Assembly (NCBI GenBank): GCA_937974845.1
Contig: CALJVC010000027.1
Coordinates: forward strand, 1-57,579
DNA from: an uncultured Pseudogracilibacillus sp.
GTDB taxonomy: Bacteria > Bacillota > Bacilli > Bacillales > Amphibacillaceae
Direction of reading: 5' to 3'
DNA length: 57,579 nucleotides
The notes under the pieces were generated by a model that was given only the letters and a program-made list of their open reading frames with translations, was not told where the DNA came from and searched no databases. Position numbers and translations under genes: made by a program. Shown one piece after another: positions 22,669 through 30,386 of this stretch. The number at the start of each line of letters is the position of its first letter. Position 1 is the stretch's first letter.

Positions 22669-25314
22669 TTATTTTCGTAATTGATTTAATCGTTCCTGAA
22701 CCCGGTTACGATTTTCAATATACTCTTTTTCCTTCTTTCTTTCCTTTTCTACGATTGCCTCAGGAGCATTGTTTACAAAACCTTCATTAGAAAGTTTTCG
22801 TTGTACAAGGGCTACTTCAGACTCCCACTTTTCTAACTCTTTTTCTAAACGGGCAATCTCTTTTTCTACATCAATTAATCCTTCAAGCGGTAAATATACC
22901 TCAGCCCCAGTAACTACAGCAGTCATCGCTTCTTCAGGAGCCGTCGCTTGTCGGTCGATAGTTAAAGAACTTGTATTACAAAAACGTTCTAAATAATGAC
23001 GGTTATTTTCTAAACGATGTAATGCTTCATCGTTAGCCGGTTGAACAATCATATCGACTTTCCGTGACATCGGTGTATCCACCTCGGCTCGGATATTTCG
23101 TACCGAGCGAATGACATCTTTGATAAGTCGCATTGCTTCTACTGCTTCTTCATCATGGTATGCTTCAACTGGTTCCGGCCAAGCTTGAACGGTAATAGAA
23201 TCGCCCTCGTGAGGAAGTCTTTGCCAAATCTCTTCCGTGACAAAAGGCATATATGGATGTAACATACGTAACGTTTGATCAAGTACATGGGCTAAAACAG
23301 AGCGTGTGGTTCGTTTTTCCTCTTCATTACCACCGTAAAGAGGAAGCTTCGCCATTTCAATATACCAGTCACAAAAATCATCCCAAACAAAGTTGTATAA
23401 ATACCTTCCGGCTTCACCGAATTCATACTTGTCCGTATTATAGGTTACTTGTTCAATCGTTTCGTTTAAACGAGTTAAAATCCAACGATCCGCCACGGAT
23501 AAATCACCGGTTAAATCGATTTCTTCATAGGTTAAGCCATCCATATTCATTATTGCGAAGCGAGAAGCATTCCAAATTTTATTAACAAAGTTCCAAGTAG
23601 ATTCTACCCGTTCCCAACTAAAGCGTAAATCCTGGCCTGGTGTAGAACCAGTTAATAAAAAGTAACGTAAAGAGTCCGCTCCATACTTTTCAATAACATC
23701 CATCGGATCGACCCCATTCCCCAGGGACTTACTCATCTTGCGGCCTTCTTCATCACGAATTAAACCATGAATTAGCACATCTTTAAAAGGACGCTTTCCT
23801 GTAAATTCTAAGGATTGGAAAATCATCCGAGCTACCCAGAAGAAAATAATATCGTAGCCTGTGACTAATACATCCGTTGGGAAATAACGACGGAAGTCTT
23901 TACTATTTTCATTTGGCCACCCCATCGTGGAAAATGGCCAAAGGGCAGAAGAAAACCATGTATCAAGTACATCTTCATCTTGGCGCCAGTTTTCAATATC
24001 CTCTGGAGCTTCGCGACCGACATAAACTTCACCTGTTTCCTTATGGTACCAAGCTGGAATTCGGTGTCCCCACCACAATTGACGAGAAATACACCAGTCA
24101 CGAATATTTTCCATCCAATGTAAATAGGTCTGTTCGAATCGTTCTGGTACAAAATTAACTTTATCTTCTGTCTTTTGTAGCTCGATAACCCTTTCTGCTA
24201 ATGGCTTCATTTTTACAAACCATTGGGTCGATAAATAGGGCTCAACAACGGCACCACTACGCTCGGAATGACCTACTTGGTGGACGTGATCCTCAATATC
24301 AAAAAGAATGCCTTCTTCTTGTAAATCTTTAACGATTTGTTTACGGCATTCAAAGCGGTCCATACCTTCGTACTTGCCTGCCATTTCATTCATCGTACCA
24401 TCTTCATTCATTACAAGAATTCGAGGTAGTTGATGGCGATTACCAATTTCAAAGTCATTGGGATCGTGGGCAGGAGTAATCTTCACAGCTCCTGAACCAA
24501 ACTCCATATCTACATACTCGTCGGCAATGATAGGAATCTCCCGTCCTACGATAGGAAGTACAACCGTCTTACCGATTAAATGCTGGTAACGTTCATCATC
24601 AGGATGTACTGCGACGGCCGTATCTCCTAACATTGTTTCCGGTCGTGTAGTAGCTATTTCAATTGATTCATCACTATCTTTAATCGGATAACGCATATGG
24701 TAAAACTTACCATTCACTTCTTTATACTCTACCTCGATATCCGAAAGGGCTGTTTTTGTGACAGGGTCCCAGTTAATAATGTATTCCCCTCGATAGATTA
24801 AGCCTTTTTCATATAAACGGACAAAGACTTCTTTGACCGCTTCTGACAAACCTTCATCTAATGTAAAACGTTCCCTCGTATAGTCGAGACTTAATCCTAG
24901 CTTTCCCCACTGTTCACGGATATGATCTGCATACTCTTCCTTCCACTCCCAAACGGTGTCTACAAACTTTTCTCGACCGAGATCATAACGCGTCTTACCT
25001 TCTTCTTTTAATTTTGCTTCGACAACGGCTTGGGTAGCAATCCCAGCATGGTCCATTCCCGGTAACCATAGAACGTCATAGCCTTGCATACGCTTCATAC
25101 GGGAAATTGTATCCTGCATCGTCGTATCCCAAGCATGTCCTAAATGAAGTCGACCCGTCACGTTCGGCGGTGGGATGACAATTGAAAAAGGTTTTTTCGA
25201 TTTATCCCCCTTTGCTTCGAAGTAATTGCCTTCTAACCAAAAACTATAACAATCCGCTTCGATTTCTTTATGGTTGTATTTCGGTGCTAAATCCGTTTTA
25301 CGCTCTTGCTCCAT
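22669..25314 (-). CDS. valS: Valyl-tRNA synthetase
   Basis: Class I aminoacyl-tRNA synthetase charging tRNA-Val, with editing of misactivated threonine. The 881-aa protein has the HIGH-type motif in PPNVTGRLHLGHAW near residue 50, the editing domain around 190-360, the KMSKS motif in GRKMSKSLGN near residue 525, an anticodon-binding domain and the C-terminal coiled-coil arm (DVEKEIARLEKELEKWE). The ATG at 25314 stands six bases after AAGGAGG; an in-frame TTG one codon upstream is too close. Expression is controlled by the T-box leader. Confidence 0.98.
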   Translation of the reverse strand: MEQERKTDLAPKYNHKEIEADCYSFWLEGNYFEAKGDKSKKPFSIVIPPPNVTGRLHLGHAWDTTMQDTISRMKRMQGYDVLWLPGMDHAGIATQAVVEAKLKEEGKTRYDLGREKFVDTVWEWKEEYADHIREQWGKLGLSLDYTRERFTLDEGLSEAVKEVFVRLYEKGLIYRGEYIINWDPVTKTALSDIEVEYKEVNGKFYHMRYPIKDSDESIEIATTRPETMLGDTAVAVHPDDERYQHLIGKTVVLPIVGREIPIIADEYVDMEFGSGAVKITPAHDPNDFEIGNRHQLPRILVMNEDGTMNEMAGKYEGMDRFECRKQIVKDLQEEGILFDIEDHVHQVGHSERSGAVVEPYLSTQWFVKMKPLAERVIELQKTEDKVNFVPERFEQTYLHWMENIRDWCISRQLWWGHRIPAWYHKETGEVYVGREAPEDIENWRQDEDVLDTWFSSALWPFSTMGWPNENSKDFRRYFPTDVLVTGYDIIFFWVARMIFQSLEFTGKRPFKDVLIHGLIRDEEGRKMSKSLGNGVDPMDVIEKYGADSLRYFLLTGSTPGQDLRFSWERVESTWNFVNKIWNASRFAIMNMDGLTYEEIDLTGDLSVADRWILTRLNETIEQVTYNTDKYEFGEAGRYLYNFVWDDFCDWYIEMAKLPLYGGNEEEKRTTRSVLAHVLDQTLRMLHPYMPFVTEEIWQRLPHEGDSITVQAWPEPVEAYHDEEAVEAMRLIKDVIRSVRNIRAEVDTPMSRKVDMIVQPANDEALHRLENNRHYLERFCNTSSLTIDRQATAPEEAMTAVVTGAEVYLPLEGLIDVEKEIARLEKELEKWESEVALVQRKLSNEGFVNNAPEAIVEKERKKEKEYIENRNRVQERLNQLRK

Positions 25315-25600
25315 CAATAAACCTCCTTATAATTAAAAAAACTTTTCATCCTAAAAAGGACGAAAAGTTACATTTTCGTGGTACCACCTTTGTTCGCGTC
25401 AAATTAATCCTTCATCGACGCGCACTCATCTAGGTAACGGAATATCCGGCTCCTTCTACTTATTTGTTCAAAGAAGCTGTATCAAGGGCGACCGTCTAAG
25501 CATTATTTGAAAAACTCCCACCAAACGTTTTTCTCTCTGGAAAATAAGAGGCTTACACTCCTCCCTCTCATCACATTTCAACGTATTCAGTTATTATATG
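25315..25600 (-). promoter_or_regulatory. T-box leader of valS
   Basis: On the minus strand the leader contains the T-box sequence AAAGGTGGTACCACG (GGTACCACC on the plus strand at 25380-25388), which pairs with the uncharged tRNA end. A terminator (25341-25368) follows before the valS Shine-Dalgarno sequence. Upstream lies a long Stem I region to about 25600 with typical GAGAG and GGTGGGAG elements. A GTC valine codon within CGGTCGCC could be the specifier, but I cannot fold the region to confirm this. Low charging of tRNA-Val should turn on valS. Confidence 0.93.
25341..25368 (-). terminator. T-box terminator of valS
   Basis: On the minus strand ACTTTTCGTCCT and AGGATGAAAAGT form a 12-bp stem (one G-T pair) followed by seven T. 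Its 5' arm competes with the T-box antiterminator. Confidence 0.9.
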
Positions 25601-25699
25601 TATTTTAAGCTCTTTTTTTCATATTTGCAACTTTAATTATACTTCACGCACCATTCCTACCCTACCATTCATATAGTATAAACAGAAAGGGTGAAAAAT

Positions 25700-25879
25700 A
25701 TGTATCGTTACCGCCTACCGAACTGGCTGTATAAAGTTGTCTGTGTAATCGAGCGGGCTATTGTACCAATCTTAATTTTTCAATTAATACGCACCCTCTT
25801 TCTTACTACAACCTTCGATTTGATCTTACTCTGCCTCTTAATACTGCTCTTTATTGTATTTTATTTAGAATGGCTTTAA
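25700..25879 (+). CDS. Small hydrophobic membrane protein, unknown
   Basis: A 59-aa protein not recognised. After a basic N-terminus (MYRYRLPNWLYK) it consists of one or two membrane segments (VCVIERAIVPILIFQLIRTLF and FDLILLCLLILLFIVFYL). The ATG at 25700 is preceded by AAAGGGTG. It is a lone plus-strand gene between the valS T-box and spoVID. Its end overlaps a strong terminator arm, which supports it being a transcribed unit. B. subtilis has no gene I know of at this point. Confidence 0.65.
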   Translation: MYRYRLPNWLYKVVCVIERAIVPILIFQLIRTLFLTTTFDLILLCLLILLFIVFYLEWL

Positions 25880-25914
25880 CCGAACCTAAAAGGTTTAGGA
25901 ACGATTAAAGCCAT
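25870..25914. terminator. Bidirectional terminator between small membrane gene and spoVID
   Basis: ATGGCTTTAA (25870-25879) pairs with TTAAAGCCAT (25905-25914), with an inner CCTAAA/TTTAGG hairpin. It lies between convergent genes. Confidence 0.85.
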
Positions 25915-25919
25915 CCCTT

Positions 25920-27092
25920 TCACTCCGTCGTTGCTTTTCTTTGAATCATGATTAACTGACCCTTTTCAATTTGTTCTCCCGATAGATGATTATCCTTTAA
26001 CAATTGTAAGACAGGGATCTCATAGCGCTTAGCGATCGACTCGACCGAATCATTCTCCTGGGCGATATAAATTGTTAGTCGTGTATACGATTCGCTTTCC
26101 CTCGCAAAAAGATCCGTTAAAAAAGACACACCTTTTATTTCTTCTTCGTCCTTATCGCTTTCACTTAAAGCAATCTGCATTTCATCGTCCTCATCTACCT
26201 CATCAGCACCGTCCTTTACTGAATCCTCTTCGTCTCCTACTGCTTCTTCCATTTCCTTTTCATTAGCAACTTCCTCCGTTACATCCTTTTCTTTTTGGCC
26301 TTTAATCTCTCCATTGTCCTCTTCATCATTACTGCTTACCTCCCTAGCTTCTCCCTCATTTTCTTTGGAAGTAGGAGTAATGAGAGTAAGATTTCTATCA
26401 CCTTCATCGAACGATGTCTCTTTCACTTCTTGGGCCGGCAAGGAGGGGGGCGATTCCTCTTCCTTTTCCTTCTTTCCTTCGGTCGATTCCCTTCGATGCG
26501 AAGCAGGAGATGTTGAAAGCTTCGTCTCTTCTAGTGTTTCCTCATCCTTTAACTTCCCTTCTATTTCTTCTTGATTGGCGCCTTCATCTTCCGTAACTAA
26601 CTTGCGGTCTAAACTTTTATCCGTCGTTTCCTCTGTATCATTTTGAGCTTCCTTTTCAGGCTGAATGCCGTGGATATGTACATCTGCATGAATTTGTAAT
26701 AAGTTCGCATTTGGTAACTGGTAATCGAAGGCTTCGACAGTGACATACACATCATCTACCGCCTGAATTCTCTCTTTTGCGACAGAAACTTCTACCGGGA
26801 AACGATGGGTAAAGCTAGCATGGTCTTTTTCATGGAAGATTACTTTTTCAATGAAATTTTCTCCCTTTTCTTTTCCAAGGTCGTCGTCTCGACGAGAATC
26901 TGAAAACATCGGCTTATATTCTCCTACTAAACTAATGACACCTCTTATTTGTATATATTCCTCGTAGGAGTGAATAACAATGTCAGGGTCGATAGCAATA
27001 GAAATAATCTCGTCAATCGTTTCATGGGAGCGAAAGGATAGTCGCTCATCTAAAGCGATCACTAATGTTTGCTCATTTTGTTTCAATTGCAA
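25920..27092 (-). CDS. spoVID: Stage VI/coat morphogenetic protein SpoVID
   Basis: Spore-coat encasement protein that drives coat layers around the forespore. The 390-aa protein has a conserved N-terminal domain (LSFRSHETIDEIISIAIDPD..., residues 14-130). A long, very acidic low-complexity middle (about 150-335, rich in Glu/Asp/Ser) follows, then a C-terminal LysM domain (YIAQENDSVESIAKRYEIPVL ..., about 340-385). The start codon is TTG with AAAGGA upstream. It is the first marker of the region that carries the hem operon in B. subtilis. Its own sigma-E-like promoter may lie at 27118-27147. Confidence 0.92.
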   Translation of the reverse strand: MQLKQNEQTLVIALDERLSFRSHETIDEIISIAIDPDIVIHSYEEYIQIRGVISLVGEYKPMFSDSRRDDDLGKEKGENFIEKVIFHEKDHASFTHRFPVEVSVAKERIQAVDDVYVTVEAFDYQLPNANLLQIHADVHIHGIQPEKEAQNDTEETTDKSLDRKLVTEDEGANQEEIEGKLKDEETLEETKLSTSPASHRRESTEGKKEKEEESPPSLPAQEVKETSFDEGDRNLTLITPTSKENEGEAREVSSNDEEDNGEIKGQKEKDVTEEVANEKEMEEAVGDEEDSVKDGADEVDEDDEMQIALSESDKDEEEIKGVSFLTDLFARESESYTRLTIYIAQENDSVESIAKRYEIPVLQLLKDNHLSGEQIEKGQLIMIQRKATTE

Positions 27093-27117
27093 TCATTCCT
27101 TTCTCTTACTATATGAA

Positions 27118-27147
27118 ACTATATGAGCAAACCTCCTTTTTTATGAC
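27118..27147 (-). promoter_or_regulatory. Possible sigma-E promoter of spoVID
   Basis: Read on the minus strand: GTCATAAA (27140-27147), 14 bp, CATATAGT (27118-27125), compared with the sigma-E consensus GTMATATT-14-CATACAMT (6 of 8 matches in each box). CATATAGT is repeated ten bases downstream. spoVID belongs to the sigma-E regulon in B. subtilis, which makes the match plausible. Confidence 0.4.
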
Positions 27148-27154
27148 GATAGGA

Positions 27155-28102
27155 TTAAAACTTTCTAGACTGTTGTAAAAATATAACTTCCTTTGCCCGT
27201 TCAATCATCTCGCCCGCCCCTAATGTTAAAGCCTTATCTACCGCCTTCCTTGCTACTTGTTTCCAATCGTCACCGGTAACATCTACGCGTAACAAACCTG
27301 TCCCATCAATAGCACAAATCGCTCCTTGTAACCTTATTTGCTCCATTTCTTCCCAAGCATGAACACAAATAGGTGCCATATAATCTTCATCGAGTAGCCG
27401 AACGAATTCTCGTTCTGCTCTACTATAGGTTTCTGTTTTAGGATCGTTAAGCTTTTGTAATAACTGAATTAATCGTTCGTCTTCCTTACGACATTTTACA
27501 GCAAGAACTCCTTGCCCCGCTTCCGGCAATAAAGTATCCAAATCAATGTATTCCGTAACCATTTCTAATAAATTTAATTGTTTTAAATCAAAAACGGAAA
27601 GAACTATACCATCATAGGCCCCGCGTCGTAAACGTTCTATTTCATCATAGATGAACTCCTTCATCACGACAGGTTCTAATTGAGGATAACAAGCTTTAAA
27701 GAAGGCAGCCATACGTTCGTTACGAAGCCCAACTACCGATGCCTCTGGTAATTCGTGTAATGGTATATGGGTTCGGCCTATGTATGCGTGCCGAGAATCT
27801 CCCCTTTCTAAAAAAGTTGCCAAAATAAAATCATCTTGGACATATAAGGATGCCTCTGTTAAGGAGAAAACGGCTAAATCTATCGCCTGCTCCTGCAAAG
27901 AGTGTTGGATGTCTATATTATTCCTTCGGCGTGGATCCATATACACGGTATCATAAGAAGATAGGGAGTAATGATCTTTCGTTTGAATCGTTTCAATTTC
28001 AAAGTTAGCTTTTACTCCCATAGTTTTCAATTGATCGATTAACTTGTACCCCTGGCGCCGTGCAAGCTCATTATTCCAAATTCCAACCTTTATATTTTCC
28101 AT
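27155..28102 (-). CDS. HemC-fold (porphobilinogen deaminase-like) protein lacking catalytic residues
   Basis: A 315-aa protein with the full length and layout of hydroxymethylbilane synthase. It keeps structural stretches such as IDLAVFSL (74-81), RRGAYDGIVLSVFDLKQL (159-176) and PEAGQGVLAVKCRKED (193-208). By eye alignment the functional residues are gone. The N-terminal TRxSxLA region reads IWNNELA. The AVHSxKDxP segment with the essential Lys-Asp reads AVFSLTEAS (Thr82, Glu83). The RR pair reads ERM, and the RGNxxTR segment reads KEFIYDE. The dipyrromethane-cofactor Cys is Tyr241 (DEDYMAPI). The frame is intact, so this is a maintained pseudoenzyme, not decay. The ATG at 28102 has AAGGAG nine bases upstream. 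spoVID follows after 62 bp. Confidence 0.85.
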   Translation of the reverse strand: MENIKVGIWNNELARRQGYKLIDQLKTMGVKANFEIETIQTKDHYSLSSYDTVYMDPRRRNNIDIQHSLQEQAIDLAVFSLTEASLYVQDDFILATFLERGDSRHAYIGRTHIPLHELPEASVVGLRNERMAAFFKACYPQLEPVVMKEFIYDEIERLRRGAYDGIVLSVFDLKQLNLLEMVTEYIDLDTLLPEAGQGVLAVKCRKEDERLIQLLQKLNDPKTETYSRAEREFVRLLDEDYMAPICVHAWEEMEQIRLQGAICAIDGTGLLRVDVTGDDWKQVARKAVDKALTLGAGEMIERAKEVIFLQQSRKF

Positions 28103-28574
28103 TGACATCATCTCCTTGGTGACTTAACCTAACCTTTTCTAACCTCGATCTAATCTTAGCCTACATTTTGAAGTGGAACCTTCTAAAAAATATAAACGTT
28201 AACCATACTAGAATGCTATTCAACATTGTTTCATAAGAACGCTGAAAACTGATACCAACGGTAATTTATATAGATAGCCTATGGGCCTTTGTCATAAATA
28301 CTTTCTTATTTTCAGAAAAAAGTATGTATATTGATAGATTTTACAAACCGCTATACAATATAATTGATTATCTACAAAATTAAAGTGAAAGAAGTTATAC
28401 TGCACTAGATAAACTTATGATACAATACAGATAGACGTTCCTAGTTTCTATTAAGCTTAGAAATCCAAAGGAATTTTTTAGCAAAACTTAGGTTTTTATT
28501 CTAGGTGCTAGTTATACCATTTTCATTTCAATTCAAGAAAACTAAATGCAAGAAAATTACATAATATGTATCAC
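28103..28574. other. Divergent intergenic region, HemC-like gene / thiazole operon
   Basis: About 470 bp, AT-rich, with no ORF I can support. It must hold the promoters of the HemC-like gene and of the thi operon. No promoter pair stands out clearly. Confidence 0.45.
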
Positions 28575-28669
28575 GATTCACTAGGGGTGCTTGTGAAACA
28601 AGCTGAGATCGAAGTAGGGACTTCGGGACTCTTACAACCTGATCTAGTTAATACTAGCGAAGGGAAGTG
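28575..28669 (+). promoter_or_regulatory. TPP riboswitch of the tenI-thiSGF operon
   Basis: The THI-box elements are present in order: ACTAGGGGTGC, AGCTGAGATC, a variable hairpin (GAAGTAGGGACTTC region), then ACAACCTGATC and TAATACTAGCGAAGGGAAGT. The 3' strand of the P1 stem (GGGAAGTGG) is complementary to the 5' arm of the following terminator (CCACTTCC), giving a clear either/or switch. Confidence 0.97.
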
Positions 28670-28694
28670 GGTGTTATGGTTTTTTGTACATGTT

Positions 28695-28726
28695 ACCACT
28701 TCCTTTCGTTAGGAAGTGGTTTTTTT
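28695..28726 (+). terminator. TPP-riboswitch terminator of the thi operon
   Basis: ACCACTTCC (28695-28703) and GGAAGTGGT (28712-28720) form a 9-bp stem followed by seven T. The 5' arm can instead pair with the aptamer P1 strand, so TPP binding should free it for termination. Confidence 0.92.
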
Positions 28727-28753
28727 ATGTTTGATAGAAAGGCGGTGTCCTAT

Positions 28754-29359
28754 ATGGAGCTTCACGCAATTTCCTCCGGAAAAGAGTCGGTAGCTTCCTT
28801 TGTTCAGAAGGCAAAGGATATTTATGATTTCGTTGATTTTATTCACCTTCGGGAACGAAGTTGGACCGTTAAAGAGTATTATGAAGCTATCGATTGCTTA
28901 AAGAGAATCGATAAACAATTACATAAAGTAATTATCAACGATCGAGTAGATGTCGCTTATACAAAAGATCTCTCGACGGTTCACTTACCTTCCCACGGTA
29001 TCGGTGCAGATAACATGAAGCGCTATTTTCCAAACCTTCGTTTCGGGGTTTCTGTACATTCGCTAGAAGAAGCGAAAAAAGTAGAGCAACAAGGAGCAAG
29101 TTACCTATTTTATGGACACATTTACCCTACCCCTTCTAAACCTAACCTAGCACCTCGAGGAATTAAAAAATTACAAGAAGTTGTAGAAGCAGTATCAATT
29201 CCTGTGATTGCAATCGGTGGCATACAAACGACACACCTTTCGGAACTCCGTAAGACAGGTGTGACAGGAATTGCAGTTCTTTCAGGTATTTTTTCTCACC
29301 CTTCTCCGAAAGAAGGAGCTGAACAATATCAGAAAGCTATCTATTCATATTATAAATAG
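28754..29359 (+). CDS. tenI: Thiazole tautomerase TenI
   Basis: Aromatises the ThiG product to the thiazole carboxylate phosphate that is coupled with HMP-PP. The 201-aa protein begins MELHAISS, very like B. subtilis TenI, and has the TIM-barrel marks VDFIHLRERSW, LPSHGIGAD, GVSVHSLEEAKKVEQ and VIAIGGIQ. The TenI reading (tautomerase rather than thiamin-phosphate synthase ThiE) rests on the N-terminus and on LPSHG in place of the ThiE DVH(L/V)GQED motif. The frame is open back through the riboswitch terminator, but the ATG at 28754 has AAAGGCGGTG before it and matches the family start. Confidence 0.9.
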   Translation: MELHAISSGKESVASFVQKAKDIYDFVDFIHLRERSWTVKEYYEAIDCLKRIDKQLHKVIINDRVDVAYTKDLSTVHLPSHGIGADNMKRYFPNLRFGVSVHSLEEAKKVEQQGASYLFYGHIYPTPSKPNLAPRGIKKLQEVVEAVSIPVIAIGGIQTTHLSELRKTGVTGIAVLSGIFSHPSPKEGAEQYQKAIYSYYK

Positions 29360-29382
29360 AAATTGCTTAAGGAGGAAATAAA

Positions 29383-29586
29383 ATGCAAGTGACCATTAAT
29401 GGGAAGGCCATGAGCCTTCCTAAAAACGTAGATACCGTGGCAAAGTTAATTGAACACTTGGAGATACGTAACCCAGTAGTGATTGTCGAACATAATGATT
29501 GCATTTTACAAAAAGAAGACCATGCCTCTACCCAAATTAAAGAAAACGACAAAATTGAATTGATCCAATTTGTCGGTGGGGGCTAA
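29383..29586 (+). CDS. thiS: Sulfur carrier protein ThiS
   Basis: Ubiquitin-like carrier whose C-terminal Gly-Gly is adenylated by ThiF and turned into a thiocarboxylate that gives sulfur to ThiG. The 67-aa protein ends in FVGGG, so the required di-glycine end is present. The start follows AAGGAGG. It lies between tenI and thiG; the glycine oxidase gene thiO found at this point in B. subtilis is absent. Confidence 0.96.
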   Translation: MQVTINGKAMSLPKNVDTVAKLIEHLEIRNPVVIVEHNDCILQKEDHASTQIKENDKIELIQFVGGG

Positions 29587-29618
29587 TAAGTTACTATCGG
29601 TTAAAAGGAGCGATAATT

Positions 29619-30386
29619 ATGTTACAAATTGGACCTTATCAATTTTCATCCCGCCTTTTTCTAGGGACAGGAAAGTTTCCTAATTTCGACATTCAAAAAA
29701 AAGCAGTCGATGTTTCGGAGACGGAAGTGCTTACCTTCGCTGTTCAAAGAATGGATATTGCTGATCCAAGTCAGCCTAATTTTTTAGAAAAAATTGATCT
29801 TACTAAATATAAGTTTTTACCGAATACAGCCGGGGCAAAAAATGCCGAAGAGGCAGTTCGGATTGCTAAGCTAGCTCAAGCTTCCGGTATATGCCATATG
29901 GTTAAAGTTGAAATTATTGGCTGTCCAAAAACTTTACTCCCTGACCCGATTGAAACCTTAAAAGCAACGGAAAAACTGTTGGAGGAAGGATTCATCGTCC
30001 TCCCTTATACTTCCGATGATGTCGTACTAGCAAAACGGCTAGAAGAACTAGGAGCCCATGCTATAATGCCTGGCGCTTCACCGATTGGTTCCGGGCAAGG
30101 TATTGTAAATCCCCTCAATTTGCAGTTTATTATCGAACAATCTAACGTACCGGTTATCGTTGATGCAGGAATCGGTTCACCAATGGATGCTATCCAGGCC
30201 ATGGAATTAGGGGCCGATGCAATTTTATTAAATTCAGCAGTATCCGGTGCAAAGGATCCTATTAAAATGGCTAAAGCTATGAAATTAGCTGTTCAAGCCG
30301 GAAGGCTAGGATATGAAGCGGGACGGATTCCAAAAAGAAAACACGCTGTCGCTAGCAGTCCCCAAGAAGGGCTCGGTTTACAATGA
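29619..30386 (+). CDS. thiG: Thiazole synthase ThiG
   Basis: Condenses deoxyxylulose 5-phosphate, dehydroglycine and ThiS thiocarboxylate to the thiazole phosphate. The 255-aa TIM barrel has SSRLFLGTGKFPN near the N-terminus, the Schiff-base lysine in HMVKVEIIG near residue 96, and phosphate-binding loops MPGASPIGSG and VIVDAGIGSP. Its stop overlaps the thiF start by 4 bp. Confidence 0.97.
   Translation: MLQIGPYQFSSRLFLGTGKFPNFDIQKKAVDVSETEVLTFAVQRMDIADPSQPNFLEKIDLTKYKFLPNTAGAKNAEEAVRIAKLAQASGICHMVKVEIIGCPKTLLPDPIETLKATEKLLEEGFIVLPYTSDDVVLAKRLEELGAHAIMPGASPIGSGQGIVNPLNLQFIIEQSNVPVIVDAGIGSPMDAIQAMELGADAILLNSAVSGAKDPIKMAKAMKLAVQAGRLGYEAGRIPKRKHAVASSPQEGLGLQ

Noticed and set aside
23865..24158. 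Frames on both strands inside valS
   Set aside because: They lie wholly within a conserved synthetase gene and have no features of their own.
26072..26596. Several plus-strand frames opposite spoVID
   Set aside because: Their Ser/Leu/Phe-rich composition is the antisense image of the acidic SpoVID linker.
28112..28574. Promoter of the thi operon
   Set aside because: Several TTG and TATAAT-like words occur in this AT-rich stretch, but no pair has suitable spacing, so none is reported.
28667..28753. Longer TenI start within the riboswitch terminator
   Set aside because: It would place the start codon inside the aptamer-terminator region; the ATG at 28754 has a ribosome site and matches TenI proteins.
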